A DNA stretch of 64,000 bases from Acrocarpospora catenulata (GCF_018476525.1 NZ_JAHCST010000029.1:35348-99347); one strand, 5' to 3'. Positions 25,568-34,487 are shown, counted from the stretch's first letter. Notes: generated by a model not told the origin, from the letters alone. A program made the numbers and translations.

Positions 25568-26257
25568 GTGATCCATTTCGATAATGTCACCAAGGTCTAC
25601 GCGAATCAGAACCGCCCCGCCCTCGACCATGTCTCCGTGGACGTGGACAAGGGTGAGTTCGTCTTTCTCGTAGGGCCTTCCGGTTCGGGGAAGTCCACGT
25701 TCCTCCGTCTCGTGCTCAAGGAAGAGCGTCCCAACTCCGGCGCCATCCATGTAGCCGGGAAGGATCTCGCCCGGCTCTCCAATTTCAAGGTGCCGCACCT
25801 GCGGCGCCGTATCGGCTGCGTTTTCCAGGACTTCCGGCTGCTGCCGAACAAGAACGTCTACGAGAACGTCGCGTTCGCGCTTGAGGTCATCGGCAAGCCC
25901 CGGCGGTTCATCCGCAAGGTGGTGCCCGAGGTCATCGAGCTGGTGGGCCTTGAGGGGAAGGCGCACCGCATGCCCGACGAGCTCTCCGGCGGTGAGCAGC
26001 AGCGGGTGGCCATGGCGCGCGCCTTCGTCAACCGACCGATGATCCTGCTGGCCGACGAGCCGACCGGAAACATCGACCCCGCGACGAGCATCGGCATCAT
26101 GAAGGTGCTCGACCGCATCAACCGGACCGGCACCACCGTCCTGATGGCCACGCACGACGCGGCCATCGTGGACTCCATGCGTAAGCGTGTGGTGGAGCTG
26201 GAAGATGGCAAGATCGTCCGCGACCAGTCGCGGGGTGTCTACGGCCAGGCGTATTAA
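25568..26257 (+). CDS. ftsE: Cell division ATP-binding protein FtsE
   Basis: 229 residues. Walker A GPSGSGKS spans 36-43, the ABC signature LSGGEQQ 139-145 and Walker B MILLADEP 158-165. [19 protein letters not shown] is the characteristic Q-loop region of FtsE. It powers FtsX to activate periplasmic or extracellular peptidoglycan hydrolases during septation. The GTG start ([19 protein letters not shown]) matches homologues. It is followed after 12 nt by ftsX. Confidence 0.96.
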   Translation: MIHFDNVTKVYANQNRPALDHVSVDVDKGEFVFLVGPSGSGKSTFLRLVLKEERPNSGAIHVAGKDLARLSNFKVPHLRRRIGCVFQDFRLLPNKNVYENVAFALEVIGKPRRFIRKVVPEVIELVGLEGKAHRMPDELSGGEQQRVAMARAFVNRPMILLADEPTGNIDPATSIGIMKVLDRINRTGTTVLMATHDAAIVDSMRKRVVELEDGKIVRDQSRGVYGQAY

Positions 26258-26269
26258 GAAGAAGGAAGC

Positions 26270-27169
26270 ATGCGGGCGAATTTCATCTTCTCCGAGGTCT
26301 GGATCGGCCTGCGCCGCAACCTCACGATGACCATCGCGGTCATCGTGACCGTGGCGGTCGGAATGGCACTGCTCGGCGTCGGGCTGATGATCAATTCACA
26401 GGTCTCGTCGATGACCGGCTACTGGACCGACAAGGTCGAGCTGTCGGTCTACCTCTGCAAGAAGGGCTCCCCGTTCGAGGCCTGCCGCGACAAGAGCGCG
26501 ATCAGCCAAGAGCAGAAGGTCGCCCTGGAGGGGACCATCAGGGAGATGCCCGAGGTGGAGAGCGTGGTGTTCGAGGACGCCGCCAAGGCGTACGAGAACT
26601 TCACCACCTCCGACAGCAACCGTACGCTGGCCGCGATCGTCAAGGTCGAGGACATGCCCGAGTCGTTCCGGGTCAAGCTGAGGGACCCGGACACGGCGGC
26701 CGCGGTCACCGAGCGCATCGAGGGCCAGGCCGGGGTCTCCAACATCATCAACGAGCGTGACCTGCTGGACAACTACTTCGGCTTCATGGGCAAGCTGCAG
26801 TACATGGCGCTCGGCGTGGCGTTCCTGATGGTCTGCGCGGCCACCCTGCTGATCGGCAACACGGTCCGGCTCTCGGCGTACAACCGGCGGCGGGAGACCG
26901 GCATCATGCGGCTGGTGGGCGCCTCCAACGTCTACATCCAGCTGCCGTTCGTGCTGGAGGGCGTGATCGCCGGTCTGATCGGCGGCGTGTTCGCGGCGGT
27001 GCTGCTGATCATCACCAAGATCATGATTTTCGAGGGCATTCAGGTGTACATGCCGTCGCCGCTGGGCTGGGACACCGTGGCCGCGGTGATCACCGGGACC
27101 ATGGCGGTCGGCGTGCTCATCTGCATCCTGGCCTCATTCATCACGCTCCGCCGCTATCTGCGGGTGTGA
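26270..27169 (+). CDS. ftsX: Cell division membrane protein FtsX
   Basis: 299 residues with four membrane helices. The first helix ([20 protein letters not shown]) is followed by a large extracytoplasmic loop containing two Cys ([15 protein letters not shown]) and the [23 protein letters not shown] segment. Three C-terminal helices follow with [23 protein letters not shown], the FtsE contact region. The loop normally recruits a NlpC/p60 or RipC-like hydrolase, which is not in this window. A purine-rich ribosome site AAGAAGGAAG precedes the ATG. Confidence 0.95.
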   Translation: MRANFIFSEVWIGLRRNLTMTIAVIVTVAVGMALLGVGLMINSQVSSMTGYWTDKVELSVYLCKKGSPFEACRDKSAISQEQKVALEGTIREMPEVESVVFEDAAKAYENFTTSDSNRTLAAIVKVEDMPESFRVKLRDPDTAAAVTERIEGQAGVSNIINERDLLDNYFGFMGKLQYMALGVAFLMVCAATLLIGNTVRLSAYNRRRETGIMRLVGASNVYIQLPFVLEGVIAGLIGGVFAAVLLIITKIMIFEGIQVYMPSPLGWDTVAAVITGTMAVGVLICILASFITLRRYLRV

Positions 27170-27179
27170 CGAGCGCCGG

Positions 27180-27193
27180 TAGGCTCTCTACCA
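27180..27193 (+). promoter_or_regulatory. -10 box for leaderless smpB transcript
   Basis: TAGGCT at 27180-27185 is followed by 7 nt and the ATG of smpB. No ribosome site is present. The geometry matches those of prfB and the HAD gene at 4392. Confidence 0.45.
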
Positions 27194-27675
27194 TGCCACG
27201 TGAGACCGGGCGCAAGCTCATCGCCCAGAACAAGCGTGCCCGGCACGACTACTTCATCGAGGACACCTACGAGGCCGGCCTGGTGCTGACCGGCACCGAG
27301 GTGAAGTCCCTGCGGGCGGGCAAGGCCAACCTGACCGACGGTTACGCGACGGTCGAGAACGACGAGACGTGGCTGTACAACGTCTACATTCCCGAGTACA
27401 GCCAGGGCACCTGGACCAACCACGCCGCGCGCAGGAAGCGGAAGCTGCTGCTGCACCGCAAAGAGATCGGCAAGATCCTCGCGGTGCTGAAGGAGCGCGG
27501 GCTCACCCTGGTGCCGCTCTCCCTCTACTTCAAGGACGGCCGCGCCAAACTTGAGGTGGGGATCGCCCGCGGTAAGAAGGACTACGACAAGCGGCAGACC
27601 CTTCGCGAGAAGCAGGACAACCGCGAGATGGCCCGCGCCTTCTCCAACGCGGCCCGCCGCAAGGGGGGCCGCTAG
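27193..27675 (+). CDS. smpB: SsrA-binding protein SmpB
   Basis: 160 residues. It binds tmRNA and places it in the A site of stalled ribosomes. [41 protein letters not shown] and [25 protein letters not shown] are diagnostic, and the C-terminal basic tail [23 protein letters not shown] is intact. The ATG at 27193 (MPRETGRK) is chosen over one 27 nt upstream on homology and the promoter box. The tmRNA gene itself lies 2.2 kb downstream. Confidence 0.97.
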   Translation: MPRETGRKLIAQNKRARHDYFIEDTYEAGLVLTGTEVKSLRAGKANLTDGYATVENDETWLYNVYIPEYSQGTWTNHAARRKRKLLLHRKEIGKILAVLKERGLTLVPLSLYFKDGRAKLEVGIARGKKDYDKRQTLREKQDNREMARAFSNAARRKGGR

Positions 27676-27678
27676 GCC

Positions 27679-29613
27679 GTGACTCCCCGTGGTGCGGCGC
27701 CCCGCGCCGTGTCTCCTCATGTCAGGTCCCGCGCAGGGCTTCGTCCGGTACGGCTCGCGCTCGTGCTCGGCCTCCTCGCGCCGGGCCTGACCGCCTGCTT
27801 CGAGGAGCCGGCGCCGCACGAGGCCATCCGGGACTTCCTGGTCGGCTGGCAGACCGGCGATTACGCGATGGCCGCCCGCCGTGCCGACGCCGAGGAGGCC
27901 GGGGTCCGCAAGGCGCTCGGCGACTTCGGGCTGCACCTGGACGCCGCCTCGATCCGCTTCAAGCTCGGGCAGATCACCGTGGACGGCGAGAACGCCAAAG
28001 CGGCCTTCCAGGCCGAGGTGGACCTCGGCGAGAACACCCCGCTCTGGACATACGACAGCGTGCTGCCGCTGCACCTGGTGGAGGGCCGGTGGAAGGTGCG
28101 GTGGTCGCCCACCGTCATGCACCCCGACCTGCACGAGGGCCAGCGGCTGGCGGTCAAGGCGGACCCGCAGGGCCGCCAGCCGATCGTGGACCGCAACGGC
28201 GACACCCTGCAGGACGCCGACACGCTGTACGTGGCGCAGGTGATCCCCGCCCAGCTGGCCGACCCCGCCCGGCTCTGCCAGGACCTCGCCAAGATCACCG
28301 GCTTCGCCCAGGACCGGCTGCTCAGCCGGGTGCTGTCGGCCCCGCCGACCGACGCGGTGCCGCTGGCCACCTTCGGGCGGCGCAAGTTCGACGAGATCCA
28401 GGCCCAGCTCAACCGCATTGAGGGGTTGAAGATCGCCATCGTGCATCCGCCGGTGGCGCCCAAGTCGCCGGTGCAGATCGTGGGGCGGGTGACCGCGGTC
28501 ACCGCGGAGAGCGAGCAGCAGCTGGGCGGGCCACAGCGGGCCGGGGACACGGTCGGCCGGGACGGGTTGCAGCGGGCCTACCAGGACCAGCTCACCGGCT
28601 CCACCGAGACCCGGGTGATCGTGCTGGACACCAAAACGGCCGATACGGTCAAGGAGCTCAAGTCCTGGCCAGGCCGGAACAACACGCCCGTGCAGACCAC
28701 GCTGGACGCCGGGCTCCAGCAGGCCGCCGACAACGCGGTGAACGGCGACCTGCCGGCCGCGCTGGTCGCCGTGGACGCGCCCACCGGGCAGATCAGGGCG
28801 GTGGCCACCAAGACGCTGCACCAGGAGAATGACGCGCTGGCCGGGAAGTTCCCGCCCGGCACCACGTTCTCGGTGGTGGCCACCGACGCGCTGCTCAAGT
28901 CCGGGCTTGACGTCGGGCAGAAGATCCCCTGCACCGCGGACAGGACTGTGGGCGGGGCCCGCTTCCAGCAGACCGGGGTGATCTCCTCGGCGCCCACCTT
29001 CGAGGCCGACTTCGCGCACGGCTGCGTGACCGCGCTCGCCTCGCTGGCCCGCCGGGTGGACGAGCGCACGCTGGCCGCGAGCGCCGCCCAGTTCGGCATC
29101 GGGGCGAAGTGGGGACTGCCGTTGAACAGCTTCAGCGGGTCGACGCCCGGAGGGACTTCCGACGCGGCCCGGGCGAAGATCATCGCGGGGTCCATCGTGC
29201 GGGTCAGCCCGCTGGTCATGGCGCTGGTGGCCGGGGCGGTACAGTCGGGGACCTGGCATCCGCCCACCCTGGTCACCTCGCCCGCCGCGCCGGACCCGGT
29301 GACCGACTCCGACCCGCCGCCGTCGCCGCCCGACGCCGTCCCGCTGGACGCCGGGCGCGCCGCCGAACTCCGCGCCCTGATGCGGGTCGGCGTCACCTCC
29401 GGTTCGGCCCGCGCCGCCGCCGCTCCCGGCGATCCCGTGTACGGCGTGGCGTCCATGGTCAGCTACGTGGAGAAGAAGGAGCGGCGGCAGCTGTCCTGGT
29501 TCGTGGGGTGGCAGGGGGACATCGCGGTCGCCGTCATGGTGGAGAGCGCCGATCCGGCCGCGGCCGCCACGATCGCCGGGTCCTTCTTCAGCGGCACCCA
29601 GAAGGAGTTCTGA
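27679..29613 (+). CDS. Penicillin-binding-protein-like lipoprotein with degenerate transpeptidase motifs
   Basis: 644 residues. Lipobox LTAC with Cys40 follows a basic n-region and short hydrophobic core. An NTF2-like (MecA-N) domain spans about 45-150, then a PBP dimerisation region and a transpeptidase-like domain with TPVQTTLDAGLQQAADNA and LVAVDAPTGQIRAVA. The catalytic S-x-x-K (PPGSTFK in relatives) is PPGTTFS: Thr395 and Ser398. The S-x-N site is replaced by GCV around 448, and K-T-G by T-S-G at 573-575. With all three motifs lost, transpeptidase or beta-lactam acylation chemistry is unlikely. A scaffold or sensor role is inferred. It starts 3 nt after smpB with AAGGGGGG upstream. Confidence 0.84.
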   Translation: MTPRGAAPRAVSPHVRSRAGLRPVRLALVLGLLAPGLTACFEEPAPHEAIRDFLVGWQTGDYAMAARRADAEEAGVRKALGDFGLHLDAASIRFKLGQITVDGENAKAAFQAEVDLGENTPLWTYDSVLPLHLVEGRWKVRWSPTVMHPDLHEGQRLAVKADPQGRQPIVDRNGDTLQDADTLYVAQVIPAQLADPARLCQDLAKITGFAQDRLLSRVLSAPPTDAVPLATFGRRKFDEIQAQLNRIEGLKIAIVHPPVAPKSPVQIVGRVTAVTAESEQQLGGPQRAGDTVGRDGLQRAYQDQLTGSTETRVIVLDTKTADTVKELKSWPGRNNTPVQTTLDAGLQQAADNAVNGDLPAALVAVDAPTGQIRAVATKTLHQENDALAGKFPPGTTFSVVATDALLKSGLDVGQKIPCTADRTVGGARFQQTGVISSAPTFEADFAHGCVTALASLARRVDERTLAASAAQFGIGAKWGLPLNSFSGSTPGGTSDAARAKIIAGSIVRVSPLVMALVAGAVQSGTWHPPTLVTSPAAPDPVTDSDPPPSPPDAVPLDAGRAAELRALMRVGVTSGSARAAAAPGDPVYGVASMVSYVEKKERRQLSWFVGWQGDIAVAVMVESADPAAAATIAGSFFSGTQKEF

Positions 29614-29909
29614 GAAATTCTCCGGGGCGAGCAACCATCCGGGGGTGGCCTGGCGTCTTCCTAGGTGACCGGGCTCCGCTTGGGGGGTTGCGGGCTCGGT
29701 CAATGTGATGAGGCTAGGGCTCCATCTCGGGGGGAGCCCTGCCGTCCGGACCGGCTCGACCCTGCCGGTCGGCCCCCGGGAGCTCCAGTGGCTTCCGGGG
29801 GCTTCGGGCGTGGTCGGAGGAATACCGGTTCGCGCGGGGGCGTTGCCCAGGGTAAGGTTGGGATCTCGGTTCTCTCGCTTGCGGGGGTCCGGGGTTTGAT
29901 AATTCAACA
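29614..29909 (+). other. Gap before tmRNA with a hairpin
   Basis: 296 bp without a credible gene. An 8-bp stem (29716-29723 with 29733-29740) is a possible terminator for the preceding lipoprotein gene. The distal half should hold the ssrA promoter. Confidence 0.5.
29898..29903 (+). promoter_or_regulatory. ssrA -10 box
   Basis: GATAAT, a near-consensus -10 hexamer, ends 7 nt before the predicted first base of tmRNA at 29910, the expected spacing. A -35 was not clear. Confidence 0.55.
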
Positions 29910-30296
29910 GGGGGTGACCGGTTTCGACTTCGACATTTCAAGGCAGGGGAAGCGGGCCGAGGACTGCGGACATAACCTCGTTAACACTGTGACCGCAAAA
30001 CAATAAGTGCCAATACTCAGAGCACTTCGGTTGGCCGGCAGCAGCTGGCCCTCGCCGCCTAATAGCAGCGAGTAATACCGTGTCAGCCCGGGACCGCCTC
30101 CGGCCCGGGATCTGGCATCGCTAGGAGGCTCAACCTGTAGGCCCGGTCGCGGGGCCGCCAGGGAAACCAAACAGCGACTGGGCCTGTCGGCGACTCGCCT
30201 GTGAGATCGCCGGGGCCGAGAAAATCGCAACAGGCTGCGCCCGGAGAAGCCCTGGCTCGGTGCCGAAGGACGCGGGTTCGATTCCCGCCACCTCCA
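29910..30296 (+). ncRNA. ssrA: Transfer-messenger RNA (tmRNA)
   Basis: The 5' end GGGGGTGACCGGTTTCGAC and the 3' T-arm GGGTTCGATTCCCGCC are diagnostic. The terminal 7-bp acceptor helix pairs 29910-29916 with 30289-30295, leaving A30296 as discriminator. The genome continues CGA, not CCA, so CCA would be added after transcription. The tag frame resumes at GCC 30009 and encodes ANTQSTSVGRQQLALAA, ending with tandem stops UAA UAG at 30060. It rescues stalled ribosomes and tags their products for proteolysis through the LALAA end. smpB is encoded 2.2 kb upstream. Confidence 0.97.
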
Positions 30297-30304
30297 CGAA
30301 TGGG

Positions 30305-30345
30305 ACGACCCTGGTCGGAAGCTTGTGCTTCCTTCCCAGGGTCGT
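30305..30345 (+). terminator. tmRNA terminator
   Basis: A perfect 10-bp stem (ACGACCCTGG at 30305-30314 with 30336-30345), extended by an inner GGAAG/CTTCC helix, is followed by a T-containing stretch TTCGGTTGTT. Confidence 0.8.
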
Positions 30346-30348
30346 TTC

Positions 30349-30418
30349 GGTTGTTACACGGGGGGACGACCCCCCGAACCCCCGATGTGGGGGGGCGCCG
30401 CCCCCCACGCCCCCAGGT
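30349..30418. repeat. GC-rich intergenic repeat, copy A
   Basis: After TTGTT come a run of G, ACGA, a run of C, GA, more C, CGATGTGGGGG, CG-CGCCCC and CAGGT. The two G-run/C-run palindromes would fold into adjacent hairpins. The same order of blocks recurs at 34088-34150 with small indels and substitutions, mostly in run lengths. Both copies sit just downstream of gene 3' ends. Confidence 0.65.
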
Positions 30419-30684
30419 CGTTATGGTGTTTGCCCGTTGTTGGGTAGGCGAGTATTGGTTCCGCTCGTGACTGGGGGTCGCTGTCCCCACGCTCCCGGTG
30501 TTCGCGCGTTGCCCTATGGGGCGTGTAGGTGGAGACGTTTGCCGGAAAGGATCGCTTTGTTTGATGGCATGACGATCAGACGCGCTTCTCCAAGGCGGCC
30601 ACGTCGGCGAGGTCTTGCGGACGTAGATGATTTCCAACCCTGGCTCCCGCCACTGCTACCGAAACAAAGATCACCGGGAGAGTG

Positions 30685-30719
30685 GGCCGCGGACGGTGCA
30701 GGCGTGACCGTCCGCGGCC
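30685..30719 (-). terminator. Terminator of the beta-helix gene
   Basis: A perfect 13-bp inverted repeat (30685-30697 with 30707-30719, 9-nt loop) lies 14 bp past the stop of the leftward gene. Confidence 0.75.
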
Positions 30720-30733
30720 GGTAGGACCTCATG

Positions 30734-33424
30734 TCAGCTGCGCAGGCTCCACTGCTGGTTCGAGCCTCCGTTGCAGGACCACAAAATAATCTTCGTGCCG
30801 TTGGCGGTGCCGCCGCCGAAGGCGTCCAGGCACAGGCCGGACTGCACGCCGGTGATGGTGCCGTTGGAGTTGACGTTCCACTGCTGGTTGGTCTGTCCGT
30901 TGCAGTCCCAGATGATCACCTGGGTGCCGTTCGAGGTGCCCTGGCCGTAGGCGTCCAGGCACTTGTTGCCGAACACCTGCAGCTGCTTGCCGGACGTGTA
31001 CGTCAGTCGCTGGTTGGTGCCGCTGCCGCAGTCCCACAGTTGCGCCTGGGTGCCGTTGGCAGACGAGCCGCCGGTGATGTCCACGCATCGGTTCGACTGG
31101 CCGCCGACGATCTGCTGGCCGCCTCCGCTGCTGCCGCCGCCCTGCCTGACGAGCGACTTCGACTCGGCCGAGCGGTTCCCCTGGGCGTCCACCACGAAGA
31201 GCCGGTACTCACCATTCGACGTCGGGACGGCGATGGAGGTCGCGGTGCCGCCTGCCCTGGTCATCGTGTTGCCGGCGGCGAAGGACGTCGTACCCGAAGG
31301 GGCCAGCCAGACGGTCTTGGCCGCGTCGCCGGCGCTGCGGATGGGGATCGAGGTCGTACCGCTGCTGACGAACGTGCTGGCGGGCAGGACGTAGTCCGGC
31401 AGAGAGAGATTGCTCTGCGGGATGATGTTCCTGTACGCGTCCTCAAGTCCGGAGTTCACGGCGATGCCGTACGCCGGCGCCGGCCAGACATAGTCGGAAG
31501 ACACGAGGATGTCCTGGATCGTGCTGTTCGGCAGGTTCTTGTTGGAGACCTTGTTGATCGGCCCGTATGTCTGCGTGATGCTCAGATCGTGCTTGCGCCC
31601 GAAATCGTCGGAGTTGATGAGCCACGTGATGTTCTTGTCCACGCTCAGGACGTTGTCGCGGAAGACCATGTTGCCCGAGCCTTCGTCCGGGTGGAGTCCG
31701 TACTTGTGACCGGACGGGACGCCCTGCATGTAGTTGTTGGTGATCGTGGTTCCCGGCTGGTTGCCCAGCGTGTAGACGGGAGCCGTGTCGCTCAGGCGCT
31801 GCACCGTGTCGATGAAGTGGTTGTAGCTGATGGTGTTGTTCCTCGCCGTGGTGGTCGGCCGGTTGGGCGCGATCGAGCCTGACGATCCGTCGAAGTTCCA
31901 CCATCCCCAGCCGAGCGTCACACCGGACCACGGGGATTTCTCGATGCGATTGCGCTGAATGGACAGGCTGTCGGCGAAGTAGGCCGAGATGGGGCTGTGC
32001 CCGTTGAACAGCACCGCACTGTCGTAGATGTAGTTGTTCTTGATCTCGATGTTCTTTGGCGCTCCCTCGACCTGAGCGGAATACTTCTCGCGATTCGACG
32101 AGGTGTGGTCACCGATGTAGACGTGCTGCGGATGGCCCACGGTAATAGCGGATCCGGCGATGTCGTTCGTGTAGTTTCCGATCAGCTGCGTGTTCACCAC
32201 GTCGTTGACCATGTTGATTCCGTCGACGCCGGTGTGCTGGACCCGGTTGTTCTGCAGGACGAGCCCGTCGGCGTTCTCGATCTGGATGATGCCGGGCGCC
32301 GTGTCGACATTGCGGTAGTAGTAGACGTGGAAGTTCTGCCTGGCATAGGCGAGTGCGCCGAGGTTGCCTTGCTGGGCCTGCTTGAGCACCGAGCCGGCCA
32401 CGTTGAACAGGTTCCAGTCGGAGTGCTGAACCGTGAGGCCCGAGAAAGTGATGTTCCGGGCGCGCGCGCTCGTGGAGGTGCCGGCGACCTTCAGCAGGGT
32501 GGACACGTTGTTCGGGGCGAAAACGGCCGCCGTCGACATGTTCTCGGAGCTCGCCTTGTAGTAATACAGCGTCTTGCTCGTCTTGTCGAAGAAGAATTCG
32601 CCCGGCGTGTCCAGGAACTCGTAGGCGTTCATGACCTTGTGGGTGCCGCCGACCTGCGCGTTCCCGTTGAAGGCGCCCTGGGCGATGGCCGCTCCCGGCT
32701 GCTGGAACAGCGCGATGCGGTTCGAGCTGTCAGAGGTGACCTGCCGGACTCCCACGATGGCCGTGGTCCAGGTCGTCCCTGTTTCTATTTCGATGTCGTC
32801 CTGATTGTTCGCGACAGCCGGGAAGTCACTCAGGCTGTACTTCGATCCGGCGCACTGCGAACCCGATTCCCACGCCCACGACGCCTGCCCCGCTGTGATG
32901 TTGTAGGTTCCATAGCACCCCGCCGAGCTTATGGTCTTCGAGGCCATGAACGCTCGCTTGTCGTTGACATAGAGCGCGCGGAGCTTGTTGCTGCGATTCA
33001 GCGAGGCTTTCCAGATGTTACCGCTGTGCTGCGTCCATCCGGTTACCTGAACGCCGCCGCTGAGGATCGGCGTTTCGTTCTGGTACGCGGAGTAGATGAC
33101 CCGGAAACCATTCGTGCCGGAGTCGGCCGGCGTGAAGTCGATCGTGCTGCTGACCGGATAAGTGCCCCCGCGAAGATAGATGTAGATGTCGCCTGTCATT
33201 CCGGAGTTGATCGTGCGGACGACGTCCCGCGCGCGCTGCACGGTTTTGAACGGTGACGTGATCGTTCCGGGGTTGACGTCGTTGCCGTCGGGGGCGACGT
33301 AGTAGGTGGCCTGGGTTCCCGCCGAGGCCGCTGAGCCACCCGCGAAGATCGGCAGCAGCACAGTGGCGACGAAGACCGTAAGCGCTGCTAACGCCTTTCC
33401 GGTGGTGGACAAGGCTGACTTCAC
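30734..33424 (-). CDS. Secreted right-handed beta-helix protein with C-terminal CBM13 lectin domain
   Basis: 896 residues. A long signal peptide ends near SAASA. Residues 38-130 (YYVAPDGNDVNPGTITSPFKTVQRARDVV and GGTYPVSSTIDFTPADSG) open a parallel beta-helix of the GH141/pectate-lyase-like type with many N-N-x-I turns up to about 640. A beta-sandwich linker follows. The last 130 residues are a ricin-B lectin (CBM13) with three CLD-x-G-x-T-x-NGT-x-x-x-W-CNG repeats. It is probably an extracellular polysaccharide-degrading enzyme; family number and substrate are inferred, not proven. GTG start with AAAGGA upstream. Monocistronic. Confidence 0.86.
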   Translation of the reverse strand: MKSALSTTGKALAALTVFVATVLLPIFAGGSAASAGTQATYYVAPDGNDVNPGTITSPFKTVQRARDVVRTINSGMTGDIYIYLRGGTYPVSSTIDFTPADSGTNGFRVIYSAYQNETPILSGGVQVTGWTQHSGNIWKASLNRSNKLRALYVNDKRAFMASKTISSAGCYGTYNITAGQASWAWESGSQCAGSKYSLSDFPAVANNQDDIEIETGTTWTTAIVGVRQVTSDSSNRIALFQQPGAAIAQGAFNGNAQVGGTHKVMNAYEFLDTPGEFFFDKTSKTLYYYKASSENMSTAAVFAPNNVSTLLKVAGTSTSARARNITFSGLTVQHSDWNLFNVAGSVLKQAQQGNLGALAYARQNFHVYYYRNVDTAPGIIQIENADGLVLQNNRVQHTGVDGINMVNDVVNTQLIGNYTNDIAGSAITVGHPQHVYIGDHTSSNREKYSAQVEGAPKNIEIKNNYIYDSAVLFNGHSPISAYFADSLSIQRNRIEKSPWSGVTLGWGWWNFDGSSGSIAPNRPTTTARNNTISYNHFIDTVQRLSDTAPVYTLGNQPGTTITNNYMQGVPSGHKYGLHPDEGSGNMVFRDNVLSVDKNITWLINSDDFGRKHDLSITQTYGPINKVSNKNLPNSTIQDILVSSDYVWPAPAYGIAVNSGLEDAYRNIIPQSNLSLPDYVLPASTFVSSGTTSIPIRSAGDAAKTVWLAPSGTTSFAAGNTMTRAGGTATSIAVPTSNGEYRLFVVDAQGNRSAESKSLVRQGGGSSGGGQQIVGGQSNRCVDITGGSSANGTQAQLWDCGSGTNQRLTYTSGKQLQVFGNKCLDAYGQGTSNGTQVIIWDCNGQTNQQWNVNSNGTITGVQSGLCLDAFGGGTANGTKIILWSCNGGSNQQWSLRS

Positions 33425-33663
33425 GCTCTGTTCCTTTCGCTGGTTCCGGGCAGGATGTTCGCGCTAACACGTCGGCCGTGGCGGAACTCATCGGGGGTGC
33501 GATTGCGCGGACGTGGCGCCTGTCGTGCAGCCGAGGACATCGATCGGAGGGTCGTCCGCCCCCGTGCCGCGTTGATGAAGGTCGCCACCGCAAGGGAGCG
33601 GTCTCCTCATGGGACGCCCTGAGGATCCGTGGCAGACGGGGTGTGGTCATCGTCACGTCCAAC

Positions 33664-33721
33664 ACGTATGACGTATGCCGACTGATGTCTGAGGTAATGT
33701 CGCACTAACAGTGGTGTCTGA
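33664..33721. promoter_or_regulatory. Clustered direct repeats, candidate regulator sites for the beta-helix gene
   Basis: ACGTATG occurs twice head-to-tail at 33664-33677, then TGTCTGA at 33686 and again at 33715. They lie 240-300 bp upstream of the leftward beta-helix gene. Such short direct repeats resemble GntR-type or two-component sites, but no consensus match is claimed. Confidence 0.35.
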
Positions 33722-34087
33722 CAACAGTGAACAGAAAGGAGCAGGCACACCTTCGCCCACTCCAGCGCAGACGCCGGGTGTTCTTCCACAAACAAGGGGA
33801 GATTCCGCCGGTCATGCGCCCGGCGTGATTTCACGACTCGCGGGCCCGATCTGCCAGGTCACAAGGCGTTGTCTACGTCGCCATATCGGTTCCCGCGCCC
33901 CGGCGCAGTCGCCTGTTCGGCGTCTTGGGCGCAACGGATCCCCGCTGGATCAGCCGCGTTCTGGGCAGGCGGGGAAGGGGGGAGCTCATTCGCTGATGTA
34001 ACTTTCATAAACGAATGCGATCACGGTCACCAGTTCACTCAGCCATCCCCGTCACGGAACGATCGGAGGCGCCGGACTTGCGCTTCC

Positions 34088-34150
34088 GTTGTTGTGCGGG
34101 GGACGACCCCCGAGCCCTCCGATGTGGGGGCGTCGCCCCTCGTCGCAGGT
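34088..34150. repeat. GC-rich intergenic repeat, copy B
   Basis: Second copy of the element at 30349-30418: GTTGTTG, G-run, ACGA, C-run, GAGCCC, TCCGATGTGGGGG, CGTCGCCCC and CAGGT. The two copies are 3.7 kb apart and bracket the beta-helix gene and its upstream region. Copy B lies just beyond the stop of the small lipoprotein gene. Confidence 0.65.
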
Positions 34151-34157
34151 TGCCGTG

Positions 34158-34487
34158 TCAGCGTGGGGTGGGGGATTGGGGGGTCTTTGTGTGGCCTGTG
34201 CACTTGGTGTCCCACTCTGGGATTCGGAGGAGGGCTGGGTTGGCTACGGCGCTTTCGCCGCGTAGGCCGCTGGAGGTGCTGGCGAAGGCTACGCCCTCGA
34301 TGCAGATTCGGGCTATGTTGGGGAAATTGTCGGCGTTGCGGAAGACTTCGATGTAGTCGACGTCGCTGATTTTGTCTGGTGGGGCGTTTTCTTGGCCGCC
34401 GCGGTCGCCTAATTGCTCTGAGCAACCGGTTAACAGGAGTGCGGCAAGAACGGCTCCTGTCCAAGTGGCAGTCACTGAGTTTGCCAT
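34158..34487 (-). CDS. Small putative lipoprotein
   Basis: 109 residues. MANSVTATWTGAVLAALLLTGC is a lipoprotein signal with lipobox LTGC. The mature part (DKISDVDYIEVFRNADNFPNIARICIEGVAFASTSSGLRG) looks like a compact domain ending in a Pro/Thr-rich tail. No family recognised with certainty. Similar small lipoproteins with NFPNIARICI-like stretches occur in actinomycetes, function unknown. A weak AGGGAG ribosome site precedes the ATG. Confidence 0.68.
   Translation of the reverse strand: MANSVTATWTGAVLAALLLTGCSEQLGDRGGQENAPPDKISDVDYIEVFRNADNFPNIARICIEGVAFASTSSGLRGESAVANPALLRIPEWDTKCTGHTKTPQSPTPR

Larger units (their letters stand above)
30297..30733. other. 437-bp intergenic region after tmRNA
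   Basis: Holds the tmRNA terminator, copy A of a GC-rich repeat (30349-30418) and the terminator of the convergent beta-helix gene. Between 30420 and 30640 only short overlapping open frames occur. None has a ribosome site or recognisable content, so I see no gene. Confidence 0.6.
33425..34157. other. 733-bp intergenic region upstream of the beta-helix gene
   Basis: No gene supported. It contains two perfect 7-bp direct repeats ACGTATG (33664-33677), two copies of TGTCTGA 29 bp apart (33686-33692, 33715-33721), a 9-bp stem with one G-U pair near 34062-34086, and copy B of the GC-rich repeat. Short open frames across 33711-34001 lack ribosome sites and recognisable motifs. Confidence 0.55.

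Noticed and set aside
30269..30296. A separate tRNA gene suggested by the T-arm-like GGGTTCGATTCCCGCC
   Set aside because: It pairs with the 5' end at 29910 and is the tRNA-like domain of tmRNA.
33711..34001. Overlapping short open frames in the region upstream of the beta-helix gene
   Set aside because: No ribosome sites, no domain-like sequence and poor codon-position bias; treated as non-coding.
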